Source of the DNA: Brevibacillus brevis
Lineage (GTDB): Bacteria; Bacillota; Bacilli; Brevibacillales; Brevibacillaceae
Reading direction: 5' to 3'
Length of the DNA: 64,000 bases
Assembly: GCF_900637055.1 (NCBI RefSeq)
Contig: NZ_LR134338.1
Coordinates: forward strand, 1,744,001-1,808,000
In this document: piece after piece, positions 45,151 through 53,243 of the stretch
How positions within the stretch are numbered: position 1 is the first letter of the stretch
Layout: each line of letters opens with the position of its first letter
Made by a program: the position numbers and the translations under genes
The notes under the pieces: model-generated
Database searches by the model: none
Told to the model about the DNA's origin: nothing
The model's input: only the letters and a program-made list of their open reading frames with translations

Positions 45151-46176
45151 CTACGCACCGATATACTTGGCATGGAGCGAACGTGCCTGGCTGATGTCAT
45201 CCGTGCCTTGCACGAGGACGCGACCATCCGGGAAAATGACGAGCGTGTACGTATCGACACGGAAACGCAGCAAAAACTTGTTTTGCTCGATTTGTCCCAA
45301 AGGAGAGAGTCTATCAGCCAATGCGTTCAGATCAAGCGTGATTGCAGCGGCCGGCGAGATTTGTACGGTGTCTCGACCGCAAAGTGAAACGGCTTGTCCA
45401 TCCTGGGTATCCGGCTGCAAAAACGAAAATTGCTTCTGCCCGCATGTCGGACAGTCGTCTCGGCGAGCATTGACCACTTTGATTTGCTGATGGCGGTTAT
45501 GCCAAATCTCAAAGTGCTCCAAATTCGGATTGAGCTCATCGGTTGCGCCCACTAACAGCTTGAACGCTTCTGTTGCCTGATAGGAGGCGACGATGTGAAT
45601 GATCGGTCCGATAACGCCAGCCGTGTCACAGGTAGGCATCTCACCCGGGTTTGGCGCTTCAGGGAAAAGACAGCGCAAGCAAGGCGTGATCCCCGGACGA
45701 ATCGCGGTAAATGTTCCGGTCGCACTCACAGCTCCACCGTACACCCACGGAATACTATGCTTAACGCAAACATCGTTCACGAGATATCTCACCTGAAAGT
45801 TATCCGTTGCATCCAGAACGAGATCGACATCTGCCAGCAATTCCTCCGCATTGTAAGCGGTGAGGTCTGCGACAATCGGTTCGATGGTGACAGCTGAGTT
45901 GATCTTTGTCAACTTGGCGTGAGCGGCGATTGCTTTTGGCAAATGCTCGGCTGCATCGGATTCGTCGTAGAGCATTTGACGCTGCAGGTTGCTCGGCTCG
46001 ACGAAGTCGCGGTCAATGATGCGGACAAAACCTACTCCGGCACGGACCATATGATTGGAGAGAACAGTTCCGAGGGCTCCCATGCCGACGATCGCTACAC
46101 GGCTTTGCCCGAGCTTTTCCTGTCCACTGCGCCCGATCGGATGAAACAATATTTGACGGGAATAGCGAGTATCCAA
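45151..46176 (-). CDS. ThiF/MoeB-family adenylyltransferase
   Basis: A protein of 341 residues from TTG 46176 (GGTGGAG 7 nt upstream). TRYSRQILFHPIGRSGQEKL, the ATP-binding GMGALGTVLSNHMVRAGVG and RDFVEPSNLQRQMLYDE match E1-like enzymes that adenylate the C-terminal Gly of MoaD or ThiS. Zinc cysteines appear as CLRC and CPTC. It starts 4 nt after the stop of the MoaD-MoaE fusion gene, so its likely role is activation of that sulfur carrier for molybdopterin synthesis. Confidence 0.9.
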   Translation of the reverse strand: MDTRYSRQILFHPIGRSGQEKLGQSRVAIVGMGALGTVLSNHMVRAGVGFVRIIDRDFVEPSNLQRQMLYDESDAAEHLPKAIAAHAKLTKINSAVTIEPIVADLTAYNAEELLADVDLVLDATDNFQVRYLVNDVCVKHSIPWVYGGAVSATGTFTAIRPGITPCLRCLFPEAPNPGEMPTCDTAGVIGPIIHIVASYQATEAFKLLVGATDELNPNLEHFEIWHNRHQQIKVVNARRDDCPTCGQKQFSFLQPDTQDGQAVSLCGRDTVQISPAAAITLDLNALADRLSPLGQIEQNKFLLRFRVDTYTLVIFPDGRVLVQGTDDISQARSLHAKYIGA

Positions 46177-46180
46177 GGCG

Positions 46181-46888
46181 TTACTCCACCTTTCCTTCTG
46201 GCATCGCAAGCGGATTCCACGGTCCTTGCTGATGTCCCTTCCATTCGCTTCCATCTTCCCACATTTCTTTTTTCCAAATGGGAACGATCTGCTTGAGTCG
46301 CTCGATGGCATAACGGCCTGCTTCAAACGATTCATTGCGATGCGCTGTTGCCACGGCACAAACAACCGCAATCTCTTCCACAGCCAAATTACCGATACGA
46401 TGGTGCATCGCGACTTGAGCTCCCGGCCAGCGTTCCTCGATCTCTGCTGCGACCTGCTTCATTTTTTCCACAGCCATGGGGGCATATGCTTCATAGGACA
46501 AATACACCGTGCGCTGACCATGGGTAAATTCGCGAACAGTTCCGACAAAAGTAAGGATCGCGCCTGCATGCGGGTTGCTCACCAGACGAACGAGCTTGTC
46601 CGCAGAAATGGGCTCCTCGGTAATGGCGAAGCGCGGATCTTCTTCTCCGCCGCTTACAGGTGGCAAGAGGGCAATCTCGTCATCAGCTGAAATGACCTGA
46701 TTTTTCGCCGCATATTCATGATTGATAGAGACAAAGCAACTGCCCAAAAGCGCAGAGAGCGCAGGATATTCTTTTTCCACTGCTTGCAGAAGATCGCTAA
46801 CGGTCGCGCCTTCAGATAGGGTCAACTGTACTTCCCGGGCATTCGCACGTTCGGCGAGTCCGGCAAATAACAAGATCGTAATGGTCAA
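46181..46888 (-). CDS. Fused molybdopterin synthase, MoaD-MoaE
   Basis: A protein of 235 residues from TTG 46888. Residues 1-81 are MoaD: ITILLFAGLAERANAREVQL to LLPPVSGG, with the Gly-Gly at 80-81. From about 85 on it is MoaE: ITEEPISADKLVRLV, GAILTFVGTVRE, LSYEAYAPMAVEKM, HRIGNLAVEEIAV, WKKEMWEDGSEW. MoaD needs a free C-terminal Gly-Gly to carry sulfur. The fusion therefore needs either cleavage after residue 81, as reported for mycobacterial MoaX, or some other solution. The adjacent MoeB-like gene and moaC (49242) support a molybdenum cofactor role. Confidence 0.92.
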   Translation of the reverse strand: MTITILLFAGLAERANAREVQLTLSEGATVSDLLQAVEKEYPALSALLGSCFVSINHEYAAKNQVISADDEIALLPPVSGGEEDPRFAITEEPISADKLVRLVSNPHAGAILTFVGTVREFTHGQRTVYLSYEAYAPMAVEKMKQVAAEIEERWPGAQVAMHHRIGNLAVEEIAVVCAVATAHRNESFEAGRYAIERLKQIVPIWKKEMWEDGSEWKGHQQGPWNPLAMPEGKVE

Positions 46889-46991
46889 GACAATTCCTCA
46901 TTTCCCTGGATGATACTACTCTCTAGGCTAGACGATATCATAAACCGATCAAAGTTGCCAATGAATGGGGTGTTTCCATTAACGGTTGCTT

Positions 46992-47810
46992 CTAAGGGGC
47001 GAAGCCTTCCTGACTCAAATAGATCTGATCCGGGGGAAAAACACGTAATAGCCGATCGTAGACGATCCGATAGGCGGAAGGATCATACCATTTTTCCAGT
47101 CCAAGCTGTTCATAGAGAGCGGGAATGCCGTTTCTTTTCGTTCGTTTACCGCCGCTGCCATCTCCCATATAAAAATCGTCGACACAGACACGTGTGACCA
47201 AGGGGCGCAAAATCTCCGGGAATGACTCACTGCTAGGCAAAACAGGGGCAATGGTTGCTTGTGTCGGGATGCCTGCCTCCGCCAAACGCTGGAGTGTTTT
47301 GAGCCGTGCTTGAATGGGGGGAGCGTGTGGGCTAAAGTGCCTGCGAATTTCCTCCAAATCGGTCTCGATGGTCATGCTGACGCGGACGCGATCACCCAGC
47401 AGAAGCAACAAATCGGCATCCCGCCATACCAAGGGACTCCTCGTCTGTACCAGCAAAAAATCAGGTGGATTCTCTACCATGACTTCGAGTAAAGACCTCG
47501 TCACCTTTTCCGTGTGTTCGATGGGCTGGTACGGGTCTGTACTCGAAGACATAAAGATGGTCACCTTTCCTTTTTTCTTAGCCCGCATTAACTCCTTGCG
47601 CAATAAATCGGCAGCTTGCTGCTTGATGTCAACCCACGTGCCCCATTGCTCGTTTCGAAACAAAGAGACAGGCATTTGCCGAACATAGCAATAGGAGCAG
47701 GCGAAAGAACAGCCCGTATACGGATTGAGCGAATGGGTGTAATCTGCAAGAAATCCGCTTCCTTTATTAAGGAGGGTTTTCGGCATTTTATAGGAAAGGA
47801 TGTGTTTCAT
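46992..47810 (-). CDS. SPL-family radical SAM protein
   Basis: A 272-residue protein with the radical SAM cluster motif CSFACSYC (C34, C38, C41), following LNPYTGCSF. FMSSSTDPYQPIE, VRVSMTIETDLEEIRRHFSP and GIPTQATIAPVLP are typical of the SplB-like/Rv2578c group. This group is related to spore photoproduct lyase, but most members have no proven substrate. The gene follows the 2OG oxygenase gene by 12 nt on the same strand. Confidence 0.9.
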   Translation of the reverse strand: MKHILSYKMPKTLLNKGSGFLADYTHSLNPYTGCSFACSYCYVRQMPVSLFRNEQWGTWVDIKQQAADLLRKELMRAKKKGKVTIFMSSSTDPYQPIEHTEKVTRSLLEVMVENPPDFLLVQTRSPLVWRDADLLLLLGDRVRVSMTIETDLEEIRRHFSPHAPPIQARLKTLQRLAEAGIPTQATIAPVLPSSESFPEILRPLVTRVCVDDFYMGDGSGGKRTKRNGIPALYEQLGLEKWYDPSAYRIVYDRLLRVFPPDQIYLSQEGFAP

Positions 47811-47822
47811 ATTGGGCGTTCC

Positions 47823-48536
47823 TCACTTTGCATCATGAAAAATAATCCCGAGGCTGTAGCGCTTTCCTGAGGTAATTGTGCTGACACCGTGGCGCAGCGT
47901 GTTTTTATAATAGCCTCGCGTGCCCTGTACAGGACGATAGGATGTAGGGAAAATCAGTCCAGCGCCTTGCTCCAAGGTTATCACATGTCCCCGGCTCTGC
48001 GCGCGCGGCCGTTGCTCCATCAGCAGAAATTCTCCGCCCCTGTAGTCCTTCTCCTTCTGATTCAAGGCAAAAACAACTTGAAACGGGAAGAACACCTCGC
48101 CGTACATATCTTGATGCAAGCAATTATAGCCGCCTGTTTCATATTTCAAAATCAGTGGAGTAGAGCGCAGCTGGCCCTGATCGTGACATTGCGCCAAAAA
48201 TTCAGGGAGGGTAGCAGGGTAGAGCGCTTCGCGTCCAAGCATTTCCAGCCACCGATTCGCAGTCTGCGCAAGCATCGGATAAAAGCTTTCGCGAAGCTCC
48301 TGCAAAAGCGAGGGAAGGGGAGCCTGATAATAGCGATACTCCCCTTCACCGAAACGGTATCGCGCCATTTGGATCGTATTGCGAAAAAGGTCATCCTGTC
48401 CGTACGTAGCGATTAATTCTTCGCACGCATCCGAGCTTATTAAGGAAGGAAAAGCAGCATACCCTTGTTCGTCCAACTCCTGTTGCAGGGAATGCCAGTC
48501 AAGTGCAGCGATCCTTTCTGTCAGTGAATTAGCCAT
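47823..48536 (-). CDS. 2OG-Fe(II) oxygenase (Oxygenase-NA-like)
   Basis: A 237-residue dioxygenase. The iron triad is H-x-D in CLHQDMYGEV plus a distal His in LRHGVSTITSG; the Arg in KRYSLGIIFHDA should bind 2-oxoglutarate. The sequence resembles the group proposed to act on nucleic acids (PF09859-like), consistent with a start overlapping the ogt stop by 8 nt. A protein prolyl-hydroxylase-type role is the alternative. Confidence 0.85.
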   Translation of the reverse strand: MANSLTERIAALDWHSLQQELDEQGYAAFPSLISSDACEELIATYGQDDLFRNTIQMARYRFGEGEYRYYQAPLPSLLQELRESFYPMLAQTANRWLEMLGREALYPATLPEFLAQCHDQGQLRSTPLILKYETGGYNCLHQDMYGEVFFPFQVVFALNQKEKDYRGGEFLLMEQRPRAQSRGHVITLEQGAGLIFPTSYRPVQGTRGYYKNTLRHGVSTITSGKRYSLGIIFHDAK

Positions 48537-49068
48537 GCTTTACACCCCGATTTGTCTTTTTCTCCAGATCAAGCAGAGTTGTCTTCATGGGCAGTCCTCC
48601 ACGATAGCCAGTCAGTGAACCGTTTTTACCAACAACGCGGTGGCAGGGGACTGTAATGAGAAGCGGATTGGCACCAATTGCGGCACCGACGGCACGAACA
48701 GCAGCAGGCTTTTCAATGATGTTCGCAATGTCGGTGTACGATGCCGTTTGACCGTATGGGATTTGGCGCAGTGCCTCCCAGACTGCGAGCTGAAAGGGTG
48801 TTCCTTGCAGATCGCAATCCATGGAAAAATGCTCGCGTGCTCCTTGCAAATACTCCATTAGTTCTGTTGCAAAAGGCTTTAGCCATGAATCGTCTTGCAC
48901 CAGTGCAATTTGTGGGCGATGCTTTTCAACCCACGCTTCCAATTCAGCAAAAGGCTGGTTGGCCGAGCCGACATAACAAAGTCCAGCAGCCGTTGCAGCT
49001 AAATAAATAGTCCAATCACCGTGCTTCAGCATTGCCCAACGTACCGTCTGATCCTTATTCGTTTCCAT
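48529..49068 (-). CDS. ogt: Methylated-DNA-protein-cysteine methyltransferase
   Basis: A protein of 179 residues that removes alkyl groups from O6-alkylguanine by transferring them to its own Cys. The acceptor is C142 in ITVPCHRVVGKNGSLTGYRG; the wing segment is PYGQTASYTDIA. ATG 49068 was chosen because AAGGAGG sits 9 nt upstream; an ATG six bases earlier is only 3 nt from the site. It is the first gene of a leftward cluster with the 2OG oxygenase and SPL-like genes. Confidence 0.95.
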   Translation of the reverse strand: METNKDQTVRWAMLKHGDWTIYLAATAAGLCYVGSANQPFAELEAWVEKHRPQIALVQDDSWLKPFATELMEYLQGAREHFSMDCDLQGTPFQLAVWEALRQIPYGQTASYTDIANIIEKPAAVRAVGAAIGANPLLITVPCHRVVGKNGSLTGYRGGLPMKTTLLDLEKKTNRGVKHG

Positions 49069-49241
49069 TTCCATACGCCTCCTTTTGAGCTGTGTACGCA
49101 CAGTATACCTCCAGCACCTGTTCTTCGTACGTTTTTAGGAGTGGATGAGCAAGATAACGAAACAGTGTCCTCTACATTCCCATTGCTTTTATCCAGTGGT
49201 GGGAGTAAGGTAGGAGGAGATAGAGGAGGAACGATGCTAGT

Positions 49242-49724
49242 ATGACTGATCAATTAACACATTTTAATGAACAAAATCGAGCGCGGATGGTAGACGTATC
49301 TGAGAAGGATGTCACAAAACGGGTAGCTGTAGCCGAGAGCCAAATCAGCATGAAGCCCGAAACACTCGCCCGAATCCGCGAAGGTCGAATCGAAAAGGGC
49401 GATGTACTCGCAGTTGCGCAGGTAGCAGGTGTCATGGCTGCCAAAAAGACGTGGGAAATCATCCCGATGTGTCATCCGCTGCCATTGACTGGCATCGACA
49501 TACAATTTGCTTTTGTAGATGAAACGACGCTTGCGATTACAGGAACCGTGAAGACGACAGGGAAAACAGGCGTCGAGATGGAGGCGTTGACCGCTGTCAG
49601 CGTAGCGGCTTTGACGGTGTATGACATGTGCAAAGCCATGGATAAAGAAATGATAATCGGTCCGACCAGTCTGCAATCCAAAACAGGCGGAAAAAGCGGC
49701 GATTTCCATCGGGGAGAGAAGTAA
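49242..49724 (+). CDS. moaC: Cyclic pyranopterin monophosphate synthase
   Basis: A 160-residue enzyme of the first step of molybdopterin synthesis. [39 protein letters not shown] and the catalytic DMCKAMDK are intact, and length is normal. It ends [13 protein letters not shown] as usual. An MFS gene follows 3 nt later. The molybdopterin synthase fusion and its activator lie 2-4 kb away on the other strand. Confidence 0.96.
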   Translation: MTDQLTHFNEQNRARMVDVSEKDVTKRVAVAESQISMKPETLARIREGRIEKGDVLAVAQVAGVMAAKKTWEIIPMCHPLPLTGIDIQFAFVDETTLAITGTVKTTGKTGVEMEALTAVSVAALTVYDMCKAMDKEMIIGPTSLQSKTGGKSGDFHRGEK

Positions 49725-49727
49725 GCC

Positions 49728-50984
49728 ATGAGGCAAAAGTGGGAATCCTATCCGAGCAGCATTCGTTTATTGGCGATTGCTGCCGTCATTTTTTCTACCG
49801 GAATGGCATGTATTTGGCCGCTGGTCACGATCTATATTCACAACCATCTCGGAAAGCCGCTGACTGTAGCCGGCTTCTTGTTGCTTTTAAATCAAGGCGC
49901 ATTCCTGATCGGGAGTATTATCGGCGGGATGATGTTTGACCGCTGGGGCAAAATGCGCACGATCATTGTTGGTTCCATCGGCGTTATTCTCATTTCGGTT
50001 GGCTTAGGTGTTACGCAAGATTTTACGATTTATGTTGTCTTGCTTCTGTTGAATGGACTGTTTTACGGAACACTTTCTCCTGTGATGAATGCACTGGCAG
50101 TAGTGTTATGGCCGGACGGAGGACGCAAAGGAATCAATCTGATTTATGTCTCCCTCAATGTGGGGGTAGCTGCCGGTTCTGCGTTGGGTGGCTTCTTGGC
50201 AAGTGTTTCGTTTGCCTGGACGTTTTTCGGTAATGCTATCTCACAAGTGATCGTCCTTGCCATGTTCATGCTCATTTTGCCGCGTCAGTTAAAATTGGCG
50301 GAACAACAACGCCAAAACTCGACGACTGGACAAAGCATGTCTGAGCAAGCAACTGGTGATGTGCTACAACAACCACAGCAAGAGTCAAAAGTGGTATGGG
50401 GAGCATTGCTGCTATTATGCGGGGGGCTATTAATTAGCTGGATTGTCTATGTACAGTGGACCACGGTACTGTCGACCTACATGCAATCTCTGGGCATTTC
50501 ACTCCGTCAATACAGTTTGTTGTGGACGCTGAACGGCGGTTTGATCCTGTTTGGTCAGCCATTGATTGCGTGGGTCATTCGACGCTTTGCCCGTACGCTA
50601 AAAGCACAAATGCTCTTGGGCGCTTATATTTTTGCCTTGTCGATGTTGATTTTGTCTCAATCAACGGTTTATGCAGGCTTTGTGGCGGGGATGTTCATCA
50701 TGACGCTGGGAGAAATGCTCGTGTGGCCAGCGGTGCCGGCAGTAGCTGCACAGTTTACGCCAGAGGGACGAGAGGGCTTCATTCAAGGGCTGATTGCAGG
50801 GACTGGATCAGCTGGGCGGATGCTCGGACCACTGCTTGGCGCATTCATTTTTCAATCGATTCATGCGCAGGGACTATTGTTCGTGATGGCAGGCTTGTGT
50901 CTGTTGTCTGTGGCATTCTTTGCCTTCCACACTTCTTTTCAAAAAAGGAGACATCAGGTACCCCTACAGAATCAAGCATCTTGA
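49728..50984 (+). CDS. MFS transporter
   Basis: A 418-residue major facilitator with about 12 hydrophobic segments and the loop 2-3 motif GGMMFDRWGKMRTIIV. A Gln-rich central loop (residues about 190-220) separates the halves. It is related to drug-efflux-type facilitators (YttB-like). It starts 3 nt after moaC and may share its transcript. The last codons overlap the -35 of the downstream riboswitch promoter. Confidence 0.88.
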   Translation: MRQKWESYPSSIRLLAIAAVIFSTGMACIWPLVTIYIHNHLGKPLTVAGFLLLLNQGAFLIGSIIGGMMFDRWGKMRTIIVGSIGVILISVGLGVTQDFTIYVVLLLLNGLFYGTLSPVMNALAVVLWPDGGRKGINLIYVSLNVGVAAGSALGGFLASVSFAWTFFGNAISQVIVLAMFMLILPRQLKLAEQQRQNSTTGQSMSEQATGDVLQQPQQESKVVWGALLLLCGGLLISWIVYVQWTTVLSTYMQSLGISLRQYSLLWTLNGGLILFGQPLIAWVIRRFARTLKAQMLLGAYIFALSMLILSQSTVYAGFVAGMFIMTLGEMLVWPAVPAVAAQFTPEGREGFIQGLIAGTGSAGRMLGPLLGAFIFQSIHAQGLLFVMAGLCLLSVAFFAFHTSFQKRRHQVPLQNQAS

Positions 50985-51009
50985 CACGGTTTACGTGCTC
51001 AAGTAGTAT
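50981..51009 (+). promoter_or_regulatory. Promoter of the SAM riboswitch transcript
   Basis: TTGACA (50981-50986) overlaps the stop codon of the MFS gene. A 17-nt spacer leads to TAGTAT (51004-51009), about 35 nt before the riboswitch aptamer. Confidence 0.7.
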
Positions 51010-51045
51010 GATATAGACGAAAAAACAGTATATTCCGTGTGTTTG

Positions 51046-51159
51046 ACTTATTCAGAGAGGTGGAGGGACTGGCCCTATGAAGCCCGGCAGCGGATCTGTT
51101 CCATGTAATGGACAGATGCTGTGCCAATTCCAGCAGGATTTTTTTCCTGACAGATAAGG
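51046..51159 (+). ncRNA. SAM-I riboswitch (S-box)
   Basis: The aptamer shows the conserved core in order: CTTATTCAGAGAGGTGGAGG (51047 on), GACTGGCCC, ATGAAGCCCGGCAGC, a P3-type hairpin, TGCTGTGCCAATTCC, and GATAAG closing P1 with CTTAT. S-adenosylmethionine binding favours the downstream terminator, so the gene is expressed when SAM is low. It lies about 90 nt before the aminotransferase gene. Confidence 0.95.
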
Positions 51160-51175
51160 ACGTGACCAAGCTGAT

Positions 51176-51215
51176 CTCCCCCTTTTTCTGTATGGAAAAA
51201 GGGGGGTTTTACTGT
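51176..51215 (+). terminator. Riboswitch-controlled terminator
   Basis: CCCCCTTTTTC pairs with GAAAAAGGGGGG, followed by TTTTAC. This is the expression platform of the SAM riboswitch. Confidence 0.9.
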
Positions 51216-51246
51216 ATTGGGCCCAAGAAAGGAATGGAAGAAAGAA

Positions 51247-52428
51247 ATGCGCATTCAACCCTCCGACATGATTGATCGACTCCCTACCCAGTTTTTTGCG
51301 ACCCTGGTGGCAAAAGTAAACAAGGTCATTGCGCAAGGCCATGACGTCATTAACCTGGGGCAGGGCAATCCCGATTTGCCGACGCCGCCGCACATTATTG
51401 AAGAACTACAGGCGCAAGCGGCACAACCACTCCATCACAAATATCCGCCTTTTCAGGGACGCGTGGAACTGAAGCAGGCAGTAGCTCATTGGTATAAGCA
51501 AGAATTTGATGTGGACCTCGATCCGGAGGAAGAAGTAGCGATATTGTTCGGCAGCAAAACCGGACTGGTAGAGATTTGCCAAGTACTCATGAACGCAGGC
51601 GATGTTGCGCTGGTTCCAGACCCGGGCTATCCGGATTATTGGTCGGGGGTTGCTGTCGTCAACGGACGGATGGGCATGATGCCGTTGAAGGCGGAAAATG
51701 ACTTCTTGCCAGACTACAGCCAGCTTTCCCAAGCTGACCTGGATCGAGCGAAACTGATGTTTCTCAACTATCCGAACAATCCGACAGCGGTCAACGCACC
51801 ACTGGAGTTTTATGAGGAAACCATTCGTTTTGCGCGAAAACATGAAATCGTCGTCTGCCATGACTTCGCCTACGGGGCGATCAGCTATGACGGGAAAAAG
51901 CCGGTCAGCTTCATGCAGGTTCCGGGTGCAAAAGAAGTGGGTGTAGAATTTTATACCTTGTCCAAAACGTACAATATGGCAGGCTGGCGTGTTGGTGCGA
52001 TGGTAGGAAATCGCGAGCTAGTTCGTCTGATCAATCTCATTCAGGACCATTACTTCGTCAGTCTGTTCGGCGCGGTGCAGATGGCGGCAGCCAAAGCGAT
52101 GACGGATTCGCAGCAGTGCGTTCGCGATCTCGTGGCTGTCTACGAAAGCCGCCGCAATGCCTTGTACTCCAATCTGCATCGGATAGGCTGGCAGGCTCCG
52201 CCATCTCAAGGCTCGTTTTTTGCTTGGCTTCCTGTTCCAAGCGGCTTCACGTCCGTCGAATTTTCTGATCTGCTTTTGGAAAAAGCGCATGTCGTCGTAG
52301 CGCCAGGAAATGGCTTTGGCCCGACAGGTGAGGGCTATGTGCGAGCGGCTTTGTTATCAAATGAAGAGCGTCTCGCGGAAGCCGTCCAGCGGATTGAGCG
52401 GTTGGGGTTATTTACGAAAACAAAATAA
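51247..52428 (+). CDS. PLP aminotransferase under SAM control (methionine-salvage type)
   Basis: A protein of 393 residues from ATG 51247, with GGAAG upstream. HDVINLGQGNPDLPTPPHII, LFLNYPNNPTAV-like FLNYPNNPT and the PLP lysine in TLSKTYNMAGWRVGAM are class I aminotransferase motifs. The N-terminal LPTQFFATLVAKVNKVI resembles MtnE (YkrV), which makes methionine from 2-keto-4-methylthiobutyrate in Bacillus. The S-box leader supports a methionine or salvage role. A different amino-acid specificity is possible. Confidence 0.85.
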   Translation: MRIQPSDMIDRLPTQFFATLVAKVNKVIAQGHDVINLGQGNPDLPTPPHIIEELQAQAAQPLHHKYPPFQGRVELKQAVAHWYKQEFDVDLDPEEEVAILFGSKTGLVEICQVLMNAGDVALVPDPGYPDYWSGVAVVNGRMGMMPLKAENDFLPDYSQLSQADLDRAKLMFLNYPNNPTAVNAPLEFYEETIRFARKHEIVVCHDFAYGAISYDGKKPVSFMQVPGAKEVGVEFYTLSKTYNMAGWRVGAMVGNRELVRLINLIQDHYFVSLFGAVQMAAAKAMTDSQQCVRDLVAVYESRRNALYSNLHRIGWQAPPSQGSFFAWLPVPSGFTSVEFSDLLLEKAHVVVAPGNGFGPTGEGYVRAALLSNEERLAEAVQRIERLGLFTKTK

Positions 52429-52442
52429 TGGCGAGGCAATTT

Positions 52443-52480
52443 GGCCACACTACCATACAAATGGAGTGTGGCTTTTTATT
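52443..52480 (+). terminator. Intrinsic terminator after the SAM-controlled aminotransferase
   Basis: GCCACACT pairs with AGTGTGGC, followed by TTTTTATT. Confidence 0.88.
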
Positions 52481-52504
52481 CTAGAATAAAAATCATTCTC
52501 ATTA

Positions 52505-52533
52505 TTGACAGATAATGATTTTCATTATACGAT
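52505..52533 (+). promoter_or_regulatory. Promoter with Fur box in the spacer
   Basis: TTGACA (52505-52510) and TACGAT (52528-52533) are spaced by 17 nt. The spacer and first -10 base match the 19-bp Fur box (GATAATGATTTTCATTATA, 52511-52529) closely. Related half-sites lie on both sides (AAAATCATTCTCATTATT before, AATGATAAT at 52544 after). Fur with iron should block this promoter. Confidence 0.85.
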
Positions 52534-52578
52534 GGCATTGTTAATGATAATTAGTCTCAGCGAGAGCGGGAGGGTACC

Positions 52579-53049
52579 ATGCGCTATCAGATTAACGGTT
52601 ACACGGATATGTATACGGTGATCGCCAACGAGCGAAAGATCGGCGGAGCCATTGAAGCAGGCCAGATTCGCTTGCGGACCGGAGAAGTTTACGCCAATGC
52701 TGTTCTCACTCGTTTGGAAATGTCAGGTGCGCATTTTTGCTCGATCGGATTTGTTACAGAAGAAGGCAAAAGACTCATTGTCCATGTGAATGATATCAGC
52801 ATGATCGCTGATGCTCGTCACGTCAACGTTTGTGAGCTGACGAACGAATGCATGAGAGTGGAAAAATCCGCAGAGAGACTGAAGCGATTGAAGCGTCTCT
52901 GTGAACTGAATGAAGGCAGCTGTACGCCGACCTTCCAAGAAGAGGCATTGCTGTTGGCAAACGATATCGGTATGGAAGAAGCGTCCGCGCATGTAGACCT
53001 CTCTTTCCTCCCACACACAGAGAAACCACGTGTGTTCCGCATCGCCTAG
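52579..53049 (+). CDS. Unknown 156-residue protein, predicted iron-starvation induced
   Basis: A soluble protein MRYQINGYTDMYTVIANERK and onward, not recognised. The N-terminal 90 residues look like beta strands (IGGAIEAGQIRLRTGEVYAN, CSIGFVTEEGKRLIVHVNDI), reminiscent of small PilZ-like or barrel folds. The rest is helical and basic (VEKSAERLKRLKRLCEL). There is no signal peptide. It is preceded by a Fur-box promoter and followed by a terminator, so it is a single-gene Fur target of unknown role. Confidence 0.75.
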   Translation: MRYQINGYTDMYTVIANERKIGGAIEAGQIRLRTGEVYANAVLTRLEMSGAHFCSIGFVTEEGKRLIVHVNDISMIADARHVNVCELTNECMRVEKSAERLKRLKRLCELNEGSCTPTFQEEALLLANDIGMEEASAHVDLSFLPHTEKPRVFRIA

Positions 53050-53072
53050 GATGATATAGCCTATACATATGG

Positions 53073-53106
53073 ACCCCTTTTCGTTTAATACGAAGAGGGG
53101 TTTTTT
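53073..53106 (+). terminator. Intrinsic terminator after the Fur-controlled gene
   Basis: ACCCCTTTTCGT pairs with ACGAAGAGGGG, followed by six T residues. Confidence 0.85.
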
Positions 53107-53243
53107 GCATGCAGTGTGCCAAGACTAACGATTGAACAACCGCTCGACATAGTCAAAACCTATCTGCTCATAGCTAGCAAGGATTGGACTTACGCTGTTG
53201 ACAGTGATAAAACAAGGATAACAAAATCAAGGGGGAACGGAAC

